A stretch of DNA of 30,830 nucleotides, taken from a virus. Position 1 is the first letter of the stretch. Every line of letters begins with the position of its first letter. Position numbers and translations under genes: made by a program. The stretch is from positions 1 to 30,830 of IMG/VR virus record IMGVR_UViG_3300021961_007324, one strand, 5' to 3'. Below are positions 1 to 6,322 of this stretch, piece by piece. Under the pieces are notes generated by a model that saw nothing but the letters and a program-made list of their open reading frames with translations, ran no database searches and was not told where the DNA came from.

Positions 1-114
1 GCTCTAGCTTTCATTTGCTACATACTTGTCTTTGTTCCTATCTTAGGAATCTGGGCAGTCCACAAATACAACTGGCAACACTGGGCACCGTTTGACAGAG
101 GACATAAGAAGTAG
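1..114 (+). CDS. C-terminal end of a small membrane protein (partial)
   Basis: An open frame enters from the left edge and stops at TAG 112-114, giving 37 residues. The visible part has one hydrophobic segment (roughly residues 1-20, ALAFICYILVFVPILGIW) followed by a polar tail rich in His, Trp and Lys. This suggests a one-pass membrane protein with a short soluble C-terminus. I do not recognise the family, and the start lies outside the window. It ends 23 bases before the tRNA-Pro gene. Confidence 0.55.
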   Translation, partial: ALAFICYILVFVPILGIWAVHKYNWQHWAPFDRGHKK

Positions 115-137
115 TATAATTATCAGGTAAACAACAA

Positions 138-211
138 CGGGGTGTAGCTCAGCTTGGTAGAGCGCTGCTTTTGGGAAGCAGAAGTCGTAGGTTCGAATCC
201 TGTCACCCCGA
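138..211 (+). tRNA. tRNA-Pro (anticodon UGG)
   Basis: The acceptor arms CGGGGTG (138-144) and CACCCCG (204-210) pair perfectly, with discriminator A211. The anticodon stem CTGCT/AGCAG encloses TTTGGGA, placing TGG at positions 34-36. D-arm (TAGCTCAG) and T-arm (GGTTCGAATCC) signatures are present, and a 5' C1 is usual for bacterial tRNA-Pro. The 3' CCA is not encoded. It is the first of three tRNA genes. Confidence 0.95.
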
Positions 212-229
212 CTCATAAATATCACAACT

Positions 230-403
230 ATGGATTTTTATTCAGTGGAATACTGGCAAGAGAATTGGGACACTCTTCTGAACAGAGTAGAAAACGGTGA
301 GACAATAGGTGTAGAGAATATAATAACAGGCGAGAGAGCAGTAATGATACCAGCGGATGATGAACTCATACGCATATACACAGAACACAACGAAGCATCC
401 TGA
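230..403 (+). CDS. Phd/YefM-like antitoxin-type protein, 57 aa
   Basis: ATG 230 to TGA 401-403 encodes 57 residues. The pattern YWQENWDTLLNRVENGETI, then V-x-N-x-I-T-G-E-x-A-V-M-I-P-A-D, matches the Phd/YefM fold: an N-terminal helix-rich stretch, the V-x-x-GE motif, and a central strand ending V-x-I-P. Family members bind DNA as antitoxins and neutralise a partner toxin; no toxin ORF is adjacent, so a free-standing regulator or decoy antitoxin is inferred. The gene sits inside the tRNA array and its stop codon directly abuts tRNA-Ile. All six isoleucine codons are ATA, the codon read by that tRNA. There is no strong Shine-Dalgarno sequence. Confidence 0.75.
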   Translation: MDFYSVEYWQENWDTLLNRVENGETIGVENIITGERAVMIPADDELIRIYTEHNEAS

Positions 404-475
404 GGGAATGTCGCATATTGGTTAATGCGCTCTGCTTATAACGGAGTCAATCGGGTTCAATTCCCGACATTCCTA
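404..475 (+). tRNA. tRNA-Ile (anticodon UAU)
   Basis: Acceptor GGGAATG (404-410) pairs with CATTCCT (468-474; the first pair is G-U), discriminator A475. The anticodon stem CTCTG/CGGAG (one G-U) encloses CTTATAA, giving TAT at positions 34-36, which reads AUA. The T-arm is TCGGG-TTCAATT-CCCGA. All arms sum to 72 bases. The 3' CCA is encoded at 476-478, unlike the two flanking tRNAs. The gene starts immediately after the stop codon of the Phd-like ORF. Confidence 0.9.
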
Positions 476-478
476 CCA

Positions 479-551
479 GGGGGATTAGCAATCTGGTGAA
501 TGCACCGAACTCATAATTCGGCTGAGGTGGGTTCGATCCCCACATCCCCCA
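479..551 (+). tRNA. tRNA-Met-type (anticodon CAU)
   Basis: Acceptor GGGGGAT (479-485) pairs with ATCCCCC (544-550), discriminator A551. The anticodon stem CCGAA/TTCGG encloses CTCATAA, so the anticodon is CAT. The stem lacks the three consecutive G-C pairs of initiator tRNA, so it is an elongator tRNA-Met or a lysidine-modified tRNA-Ile2; sequence alone cannot separate these. No CCA is encoded. It begins one base after the encoded CCA of tRNA-Ile. Confidence 0.9.
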
Positions 552-552
552 C

Positions 553-570
553 TTGACACTTCGGTGTCAA
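553..570 (+). repeat. Perfect hairpin with TTCG loop after the tRNA array
   Basis: TTGACACTTCGGTGTCAA folds into a 7-bp stem (TTGACAC/GTGTCAA) capped by a UUCG tetraloop. It begins one base past the last tRNA, where a 3'-end processing or termination element is expected. There is no U-tract, so it is not a standard intrinsic terminator. Its left arm doubles as the -35 box of the next promoter. Confidence 0.8.
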
Positions 571-581
571 ACCCCTATAAT
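553..581 (+). promoter_or_regulatory. Consensus sigma70-type promoter
   Basis: TTGACA (553-558), 17-base spacer, TATAAT (576-581): both hexamers and the spacer are consensus. It would start transcription near 588, 16 bases before the ATG at 604. Host-type promoters of this form are expected to drive early or middle genes in T4-like cyanophages. The -35 lies in the left arm of a perfect hairpin. Confidence 0.85.
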
Positions 582-603
582 AACTGGGTAATCAATCAAA
601 ACG

Positions 604-819
604 ATGGCACTCACAATCAAATTCAAGAAAGACATTCAAACCCTTCGTGGTGCAGCAAACGGTGAATTTTTCCTTGATGTAAAGAATCCGAAACTCTACA
701 AAAAGGTTCGTCGGTACTATGAGGGAGAAGGCGTAGTTTTCTCTGGAGATCCTCTGGATGACTATGAAATTCTTATGGAATATGTTGCTTCTGATCTTGA
801 AACTGTGGAGGTTGCGTGA
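604..819 (+). CDS. Hypothetical protein, 71 aa
   Basis: A 71-residue soluble protein, mixed charge, with basic patches KFKKD and KKVRRYY and an acidic C-terminus. No family is recognised. It is the first gene behind the consensus promoter at 553-581 and its stop TGA overlaps the GTG start of the next gene (GTGA, 816-819), so the two are probably translated together. Small early genes of this kind in cyanophages are often host-takeover proteins, but nothing in the sequence shows that here. Confidence 0.7.
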   Translation: MALTIKFKKDIQTLRGAANGEFFLDVKNPKLYKKVRRYYEGEGVVFSGDPLDDYEILMEYVASDLETVEVA

Positions 820-1100
820 ACGATCTGGATCCTAAGTCTGTTGCTTCAACAAAGACTATTATTATTCATGAACGATTTCCTTATAGGTTTGTTCAAAAAG
901 GACATATTCAATTGAATGGAAATCCCGATTTCCGTATGCAAAAAGCAAATGAGTATACTAAAAAGTACTCTGATGTTTATTTGTTTGATAATGGAGATCA
1001 AATGCTTCTTGCTATTGAAGACTCTGAATATGCTAAATGGTTAGATCCTGATCGTGTTCCTTGTTATGTTAGAGATGATGAAGACATGGAGAGTCTCTAA
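816..1100 (+). CDS. Hypothetical protein, 94 aa, GTG start
   Basis: The frame starts at GTG 816 (overlapping the upstream stop as GTGA) behind GTGGAGG at 805-811, a good Shine-Dalgarno match, which decides the start. The 94-residue product is soluble with a markedly acidic C-terminus (RDDEDMESL). No domain is recognised. It is coupled to the 71-residue gene before it. Confidence 0.7.
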   Translation: MNDLDPKSVASTKTIIIHERFPYRFVQKGHIQLNGNPDFRMQKANEYTKKYSDVYLFDNGDQMLLAIEDSEYAKWLDPDRVPCYVRDDEDMESL

Positions 1101-1188
1101 AAACCCTGGTCGGTGAAGGTTCCCCTTCAATCCCGAAGTCACGGATGGACTATAACAGAACTGGTGGAGTCATAAGACCCTCTAAAAA

Positions 1189-1195
1189 CTAAATA
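1189..1195 (+). promoter_or_regulatory. Putative late promoter (CTAAATA)
   Basis: CTAAATA ends 25 bases before the ATG at 1220. T4-like late promoters use TATAAATA, and cyanophage versions vary at the first bases. The same heptamer stands 23-25 bases before the starts at 22231, 25227 and (minus strand) 30332, which supports a shared promoter role. Confidence 0.45.
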
Positions 1196-1219
1196 CTAGA
1201 AGAGTTATTTTTAAATAAA

Positions 1220-1426
1220 ATGGCAACTAAAGGAACAGCAGCAAAGACTGTAAGTAGTGCAGTGACTTCTCAACAAGATTTAAATGTTGAAGCAAGACTC
1301 AAAGCACTAGAAGCAAAGGCACATACTCCTTGTGGAGGTGGTGATGCAGACAGAATTGCAGCATTGGAGGAAAAGGTTGACTCGTTAATCAAACAGATCA
1401 ACAAAAAAATTAAAATCGACCTCTGA
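1220..1426 (+). CDS. Hypothetical coiled-coil protein, 68 aa
   Basis: Residues 20-35 and 43-66 (RIAALEEKVDSLIKQINKKI) show heptad-like hydrophobic spacing typical of a short coiled coil, separated by a Cys-Gly3 turn (TPCGGGD). This suggests a small oligomerising protein, possibly a virion component, given the putative late promoter just upstream. I do not recognise the family. It is followed by two hairpins and a strong terminator, so it ends its transcription unit. Confidence 0.65.
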   Translation: MATKGTAAKTVSSAVTSQQDLNVEARLKALEAKAHTPCGGGDADRIAALEEKVDSLIKQINKKIKIDL

Positions 1427-1431
1427 GGTTT

Positions 1432-1508
1432 CTTGCTTTTCCTAAAAGCAAGTGGTGCGGATGGGGTTTAACTCCCGCCCTGTTTCTTGCTTCAGGACAA
1501 AGAGCAAG
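1432..1508 (+). repeat. Twin CTTGCT...AGCAAG hairpins
   Basis: Two similar inverted repeats follow the 68-residue gene. CTTGCTTTT-CC-taAAAGCAAG spans 1432-1452, and CTTGCT...AGCAAG spans 1486-1508 with an 11-base loop. Both are preceded by TTT and followed by TGG, so the unit looks like an imperfect direct repeat of a hairpin with a G/C-rich 33-base spacer. No U-tract follows either. They may protect the 3' end of the mRNA. Confidence 0.6.
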
Positions 1509-1531
1509 TGGCGTGCATGTAAAGACCTTAT

Positions 1532-1561
1532 AAAGATCCTTGACAACAAGGATCTTTTTTT
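1532..1561 (+). terminator. Intrinsic terminator
   Basis: AAAGATCCTTG (1532-1542) pairs over 11 bp with CAAGGATCTTT (1547-1557) around an ACAA loop, followed by a run of T to 1561. It is the strongest terminator in the window and separates the early/hypothetical genes from the sugar cassette. Its loop carries the -35 box of the next promoter. Confidence 0.9.
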
Positions 1562-1568
1562 GTATCAT
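1540..1568 (+). promoter_or_regulatory. Sigma70-type promoter of the sugar cassette, inside the terminator
   Basis: TTGACA (1540-1545), 17 bases, TATCAT (1563-1568; five of six consensus bases). The -35 is in the loop region of the terminator at 1532-1561. Transcription would start near 1575, 19 bases before the ATG of the epimerase at 1594. Confidence 0.7.
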
Positions 1569-1593
1569 ATATAAAAGACAAACAACTATTTTT

Positions 1594-2643
1594 ATGTCTG
1601 AATATAAGAAGACAGCACTTGTGCTTGGTGCTGGTGGGTTCATTGGAAGTCACATGGTAAAAAGACTTCGTGCTGAGGGTTATTGGGTGCGTGGTGTAGA
1701 TCTCAAATATCCAGAGTTCTCTTCTACCCAAGCAAATGAGTTTGTTCAGGGAGATCTTCGTGACGTGAAGTTTGTTTCTCGTTGCATTCGTTTCACTGGA
1801 TATCTTGGTAATTTCTATCAACAGATTGTGGATAAGTTTGCAGAACCCTTTGATGAGATCTATCAGTTTGCTGCTGATATGGGTGGAGCAGGTTTTGTCT
1901 TCACTGGTGAGAATGATGCAGATATCATGCACAATTCAGTTTCTATTAACTTGAATGTTCTTGATGAACAACACAAGTTGAACGAAACCAAGGGTGTAAA
2001 TAAGACTAAGATTTTCTATTCTGGATCTGCTTGCATGTATCCAGAGCACAATCAATTAGATCCAGACAATCCAGATTGTCGTGAAGAATCCGCATATCCA
2101 GCTGCACCAGATTCCGAATATGGATGGGAAAAACTATTCTCTGAGCGACTCTATTTTGCATATAATAGGAATTATAGTATTCCTGTTCGTGTTGCCCGCT
2201 ACCATAATATCTTTGGGCCAGAGGGCACCTGGGAAGGTGGAAGAGAGAAAGCACCTGCAGCAATCTGCCGTAAAGTCGCTTACCTCCCAGAGCCGGGTGG
2301 AGCTATCGAGGTGTGGGGAGACGGTCTACAAACTCGTTCCTTCTTGTTCATTGACGAATGTATTGAAGCAACTCGAAGACTGATGGACAGTGACTTTATG
2401 GGTCCTGTTAACATTGGATCTGAAGAGATGGTCACCATCAATGAACTGGTAGAGACTGCTGCTAAGGTTGCTGGTAAAGAGGTTCAAAAGATTCATATTG
2501 ATGGTCCTCTTGGAGTTCGTGGACGTAACTCCAATAACGACCTCATTCGTGAGAAACTTGGATGGGATTATTCTCAAACTCTGGAAGAAGGTATTCGTAT
2601 TACATATAATTGGATTAAGGGGCAAATTGATGACGAAGCATAA
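1594..2643 (+). CDS. GDP-mannose 3,5-epimerase-like SDR enzyme
   Basis: A 349-residue extended short-chain dehydrogenase. The NAD-binding GAGGFIGSH motif lies near the N-terminus, with the diagnostic stretches AADMGGAGF, SACMYP, GTWEGGREKAPAA, WGDGLQTRSF and GPLGVRGRNS. Cys147, Tyr176, Lys180 and Lys219 match, with a constant offset of two, the catalytic Cys145, Tyr174, Lys178 and Lys217 of plant GDP-mannose 3,5-epimerase. That enzyme converts GDP-D-mannose to GDP-L-galactose and GDP-L-gulose. The start is the ATG at 1594, where the GxxGxxG segment begins at normal distance; an upstream ATG at 1540 lies in the terminator. It is the first gene of the cassette, followed directly by a GT10 fucosyltransferase-like gene. 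Confidence 0.9.
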   Translation: MSEYKKTALVLGAGGFIGSHMVKRLRAEGYWVRGVDLKYPEFSSTQANEFVQGDLRDVKFVSRCIRFTGYLGNFYQQIVDKFAEPFDEIYQFAADMGGAGFVFTGENDADIMHNSVSINLNVLDEQHKLNETKGVNKTKIFYSGSACMYPEHNQLDPDNPDCREESAYPAAPDSEYGWEKLFSERLYFAYNRNYSIPVRVARYHNIFGPEGTWEGGREKAPAAICRKVAYLPEPGGAIEVWGDGLQTRSFLFIDECIEATRRLMDSDFMGPVNIGSEEMVTINELVETAAKVAGKEVQKIHIDGPLGVRGRNSNNDLIREKLGWDYSQTLEEGIRITYNWIKGQIDDEA

Positions 2644-3436
2644 ATTTAATTTGGTTGGAAACACTTTCAACTATTCCGATGCCCCCAGATGCTCTGTCTG
2701 GGGTAAGGAATCTAAGTTTACCGAATGGGTAGATGAAGGAGGCGATGGTACTTTCTATATCGATGCTGCCATTGGCCTTGGATTTGATGATGAAAGGTCA
2801 GGTCCAAAGTATGCATGGATTCTTGAGTCTGCTGCGATTCTTCCACAAATTACAGACTTTGTGAAGGGTAATGGCAGACAGAGAATGCTTGATACCTATG
2901 ATATTATTTTCACACACAACCAAGAACTGATCGATATTGATCCTGAAAAATTTAAATGGGTCCCTGCTCAGGGTACATGGATCAAAGAACCTAAGATCTA
3001 TGATAAGACTAAGATGATTTCGATGATTGCATCGAATAAAAACATGTGCCAGGGACACAGAAATCGTCTTGAATGGGTAGAACGTCTTAGAGATCATGTT
3101 GATTTCTATGGTCGTGGATTTGAAACTGAGATTCTGAGAAAGGAAGAAGGTCTCTGTGATTATATGTTCTCAATCGCAATTGAGAATGCCTCATATGAAA
3201 CTTACTTCACTGAAAAGATCTTAGATTGCTTTGCAACAGGAACCATTCCTGTTTACTATGGTGCTCCCAACATTGGAGATCACTTTAACAAAGATGGCAT
3301 CATCGATTTGAGTGAAGAATTTGATGTATCAGATGAAATCTACTACAGTAAGATGGATGCAATCAAAGAAAACTTGGAGAAAACCAAGAAAATGGAAATT
3401 TTAGAAGACTTTATTTGGGAGACTTATTTCGCATGA
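2630..3436 (+). CDS. GT10 (fucosyltransferase-fold) glycosyltransferase
   Basis: A 268-residue protein starting at ATG 2630, overlapping the epimerase stop by 14 bases. The C-terminal half carries the GT10 signature: FSIAIENASYETYFTEKI, then a D-x-x-x-x-GTIPVYYGAP segment, as in alpha-1,3/4-fucosyltransferases (N-x-x-x-E-x-Y-x-TEK and VPVxxG). Such enzymes transfer L-fucose from GDP-L-fucose; GDP-L-galactose differs only at C6 and is a plausible donor, given the epimerase next door (inference). No signal peptide or membrane segment is seen, so it acts in the cytoplasm. Confidence 0.85.
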   Translation: MTKHKFNLVGNTFNYSDAPRCSVWGKESKFTEWVDEGGDGTFYIDAAIGLGFDDERSGPKYAWILESAAILPQITDFVKGNGRQRMLDTYDIIFTHNQELIDIDPEKFKWVPAQGTWIKEPKIYDKTKMISMIASNKNMCQGHRNRLEWVERLRDHVDFYGRGFETEILRKEEGLCDYMFSIAIENASYETYFTEKILDCFATGTIPVYYGAPNIGDHFNKDGIIDLSEEFDVSDEIYYSKMDAIKENLEKTKKMEILEDFIWETYFA

Positions 3437-3975
3437 GCGTAGAACTTTTCGATATTGCCGTAAGAGAAGGCAGACCCGTTTGTTATTATCTGTTCCGTGA
3501 CCTTGGAATTGGTAAAGACTGTAAGTATTTTGTAGAGACTGGAACTCACCTTGGTGGCAGTGTTCAGTTCGCACTTGACCTTGGATTTGAAGAGGCACTG
3601 AGTTGTGAAATGATGCCTGACCGATATAATCACTGCATGGAGAAGTTCAGTGAGAACGATAACGTCAGTCTGTGGCTTGGAGACTCTGATGATTGCTTCT
3701 CCGAAATGATGAATCAGGTTGATAAGAAGTCCTGCTTCTGGTTGGACGCCCATGGTGAGGGTGGTGGAGTTCCTACTTTTGAGGAACTTGATCTGATTGC
3801 TGAGAATGAAATCAAAGATCACACTATTATCATTGATGATATTCCCGTTTATTTCCTTGGTAGACAAAAACAACTTGAAGATAAACTCAAGTCTATCAAT
3901 CCAAATTATACCCTGACTTATTATAAGTCTATTGACAGAGAACAAGATTACGTTCTGGCAGCATACGTTGAGTGA
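3433..3975 (+). CDS. Class I SAM methyltransferase-like protein, 180 aa
   Basis: It starts at ATG 3433, overlapping the previous stop as ATGA. The motif YFVETGTHLGGS is a motif-I-like SAM-binding loop, followed by an acidic strand end (SCEMMPDRY), a DSDD segment, and WLDAHGEG plus TIIIDDIP, resembling FkbM/CmcI-type methyltransferases. It probably methylates a sugar or a small molecule in the cassette pathway. The exact family and substrate are not clear. Confidence 0.65.
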   Translation: MSVELFDIAVREGRPVCYYLFRDLGIGKDCKYFVETGTHLGGSVQFALDLGFEEALSCEMMPDRYNHCMEKFSENDNVSLWLGDSDDCFSEMMNQVDKKSCFWLDAHGEGGGVPTFEELDLIAENEIKDHTIIIDDIPVYFLGRQKQLEDKLKSINPNYTLTYYKSIDREQDYVLAAYVE

Positions 3976-3976
3976 C

Positions 3977-4690
3977 ATGAAACCTTGCATCATTAAACAA
4001 CCAGCAGGAGTTGGTGACGTATTTTTCCTTCAAAAGATTGCAAGTATCTATCGAGACAAAGGTCATGAGATCATCTGGCCTTTGCGCGATGATATTTTTT
4101 GGATCTCTGAGTACATTTCTGGTGTAAGTTGGTGTACTCTATCTGATTGGATGGCAGGACAAGGTGCAAGGTTGTTTGATTTTGGTGGATTTGCAGAGAC
4201 TAATGATTTCATTTACATCGATGCATCTACATCGGATAGAACCTTTAACACTGATCCAACCAGGATCATGTCTGCAAAGTTTGGTCTTGTTGGAATGGAT
4301 CATACGGACTGGGGTAAATACTTTAAGTTCAATCGAAACAAAGAAAAGGAAGATGAACTGTATTACAACGTCCTTGGACTCAAGGATGATAGTGAATATG
4401 TGTATGTAAATGATATTACCAACACAGATTTGCGTAAGACAAGTTCAATGGCAGAGAAATCTTATGATTATCCTGTAGTAGAGAATCAAATCTATCAAGG
4501 ATTTTCTCTATTTGATTGGATTAAAGTCTGGGAAAATGCAAAAGAGATTCATACTCAACCAACGGCCATGTGTTTTATCATGGACGTAATTGACACCAAT
4601 GCAAAGATCTTTTATTATCCTAAAGACGAACGTCAATATAAAGATGTAGTAGACATCTTTAACAAAGTTACTGAATATAGAAATGCTTGA
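3977..4690 (+). CDS. GT9-like glycosyltransferase-type protein, 237 aa
   Basis: The start is ATG 3977, one base after the previous stop, giving the N-terminus MKPCIIKQPAGVGDVFFLQK. The G-x-GDVFFL loop followed by a helix resembles the N-terminal Rossmann domain of heptosyltransferase-type (GT9) enzymes. The C-terminal FSLFDWIKVWENAKEIHTQPT resembles the donor-binding half. At 237 residues it is shorter than usual GT9 enzymes (about 320-350). A related gene lies at 7531. The assignment is by pattern only. Confidence 0.5.
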   Translation: MKPCIIKQPAGVGDVFFLQKIASIYRDKGHEIIWPLRDDIFWISEYISGVSWCTLSDWMAGQGARLFDFGGFAETNDFIYIDASTSDRTFNTDPTRIMSAKFGLVGMDHTDWGKYFKFNRNKEKEDELYYNVLGLKDDSEYVYVNDITNTDLRKTSSMAEKSYDYPVVENQIYQGFSLFDWIKVWENAKEIHTQPTAMCFIMDVIDTNAKIFYYPKDERQYKDVVDIFNKVTEYRNA

Positions 4691-5312
4691 GAATTATTCA
4701 ACGAATGTTGATGGAGTTGTCTACCAAGTAGATAAAAATCACATTGGATACGATAAAGAGTATGTAAATACTCGATATGTAAAGTATGGAGAACTTCCAA
4801 CTTACATGGGATATCTTCGTTTGGGTAACATTATCGGATCTTTGGGTAGAGTTCCCAAGAGTATTCTTGATGTTGGGTATGGAGATGGATCATTTTTGAA
4901 AGTCTGTAGCAATATTATTCCTGATTGTTATGGATATGACATCTCAACATATCCAGTTCCTGACGGATGTACTCAAGTAAAAGATTTTATGAATGACTTT
5001 TATGATGTAATTACATTCTTTGATTCTCTTGAACACTTTGAAGACATTGAGTTTGTTCAGGACCTAAAGTGTAGTGCGATATGTATTTCTGTACCACATT
5101 GTCACTACAAAGGTGATGAATGGTTTGAGAATTGGAAGCACCGTCGTCCAAATGAACACCTCTGGCACTTTGATAAAAGAACTTTGAGGACTTTTATGCA
5201 TCGAATGGGGTATGTATTAATCTCTTCGAGCAATGTAGAAGATACTATTCGTAAGAATAAAGAAGAAGAATCCAACATTTTGACTTGTGTATTTAAAAAA
5301 GTAAGAGTATGA
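4683..5312 (+). CDS. SAM-dependent methyltransferase, 209 aa
   Basis: ILDVGYGDGSFLKVC (near residue 60) is a clear motif I of class I methyltransferases, followed by YGYDIS (motif II acidic end), DVITFFDSLEHFED (motif IV/post-II) and ICISVPHCHY. The C-terminal segment EHLWHFDKRTLRTFMHRMGY is typical of the Methyltransf_23-like group acting on sugars or sugar lipids. It overlaps the upstream gene by 8 bases and the next by 4. Confidence 0.75.
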   Translation: MLENYSTNVDGVVYQVDKNHIGYDKEYVNTRYVKYGELPTYMGYLRLGNIIGSLGRVPKSILDVGYGDGSFLKVCSNIIPDCYGYDISTYPVPDGCTQVKDFMNDFYDVITFFDSLEHFEDIEFVQDLKCSAICISVPHCHYKGDEWFENWKHRRPNEHLWHFDKRTLRTFMHRMGYVLISSSNVEDTIRKNKEEESNILTCVFKKVRV

Positions 5313-6319
5313 AAGCTGCTGTATTAGAAAAAATTGATGCCCCTCTTGCAATTAGAGATGTAGAACTGACTGAGTTGAAAGTTGGACAAGTGCTTGTCAA
5401 AATTTTGGTGAGTGGATTGTGTGGAGCACAACTTCATGAAATTCGTGGTCACAAGGGCAATGCAAAGTTTCTGCCTCACCTGATGGGTCATGAAGGTTGT
5501 GGAATTGTAGAAGAAGTTGGTCCTGGTGTTACTACCGTAAAGGTTGGTGATAAGGTTGTAATGCACTGGAGACCTGGAACTGGTATCGAAGCACCATTTC
5601 CTTCCTATGTTCTTGATGGAAAGTCCATGAGTAGTGGTAAAGTTACTACTCTCAGTGAGTATTCTATTGTTTCTGAGAACAGACTGACTACCGTTCCTCA
5701 AGACACTCCAGAAGACTTGTGTGCAATTCTTGGTTGTGCTCTGACAACTGCAATGGGAATCATCGACAATGAAGTTGATCTGAAGTTTGGTGAGAGTGTT
5801 GCTGTTGTTGGTTGTGGTGGAGTTGGACTGAATCTGATTCAGGCAGCTGCACTCAAAAGTGCTTGTCCAATCTATGCAATCGACAATAATGTAACCAAGC
5901 GAGACCTCTGTTTTACTGCTGGAGCATCACTTTTTACTAATTCGGTCACTAATCTTGATGAGAAAGTTGATGTGATCATTGATACTACAGGTATTCCTGA
6001 GGTGATTAGTGAGTGTGTGTCAAAACTCTCAGGTAAAGGACGCATGATCTTGGTTGGCCAACCTGCACCTGGACGTGGTGTAGAGGTTATGAACGCAGTG
6101 AATCTGTTCAGTGGTATGGGTCAGACTATCAAAGCAACTCAAGGTGGTAAGACTAATCCTACAGAAGATATTCCTCGTTATGTTCGTATGCATCAAGAAG
6201 GAATCCTTGACGTTAAACAATTTGTGACCCATAGATTTAAATTAGATCAAGTAAATGAAGCATTTGACTTGCTTAAGTCGGGAGATGCTGGTAGAATTAT
6301 CATCGAAATAGGAGTATAA
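5309..6319 (+). CDS. Zinc-type medium-chain (sugar/alcohol) dehydrogenase
   Basis: A 336-residue MDR-family enzyme. The N-terminal GroES-like domain has SGLCGAQLHEIRG (catalytic-zinc Cys position) and GHEGCGIVEEVG; the NAD(P)-binding domain has VAVVGCGGVGLN. It keeps the GHE signature but lacks the cluster of four Cys that binds the structural zinc. It overlaps the methyltransferase as ATGA and is followed after 3 bases by a thiamine-diphosphate enzyme. The pair likely acts in one short pathway, reducing or oxidising a keto or aldehyde compound; the substrate is unknown. Confidence 0.8.
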   Translation: MKAAVLEKIDAPLAIRDVELTELKVGQVLVKILVSGLCGAQLHEIRGHKGNAKFLPHLMGHEGCGIVEEVGPGVTTVKVGDKVVMHWRPGTGIEAPFPSYVLDGKSMSSGKVTTLSEYSIVSENRLTTVPQDTPEDLCAILGCALTTAMGIIDNEVDLKFGESVAVVGCGGVGLNLIQAAALKSACPIYAIDNNVTKRDLCFTAGASLFTNSVTNLDEKVDVIIDTTGIPEVISECVSKLSGKGRMILVGQPAPGRGVEVMNAVNLFSGMGQTIKATQGGKTNPTEDIPRYVRMHQEGILDVKQFVTHRFKLDQVNEAFDLLKSGDAGRIIIEIGV

Positions 6320-6322
6320 TAA

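Noticed and set aside
43-225. Minus-strand 60-residue ORF across the tRNA-Pro gene
   Set aside because: It runs antisense through a clear tRNA gene and the partial plus-strand CDS, with no promoter or ribosome-binding site.
1101-1180. Possible degenerate tRNA or small RNA between 1101 and 1180
   Set aside because: GAAGGTTCCCCTTC forms a short hairpin, but no acceptor or anticodon arms can be drawn.
1540-1593. Upstream ATG extending the GDP-mannose epimerase by 18 residues
   Set aside because: The extension is encoded by the terminator and promoter and adds a chain unlike the family; ATG 1594 fits the fold.
2468-2629. Extension of the GT10 frame back into the epimerase gene
   Set aside because: The 54 added residues are an out-of-frame reading of the conserved epimerase C-terminus.
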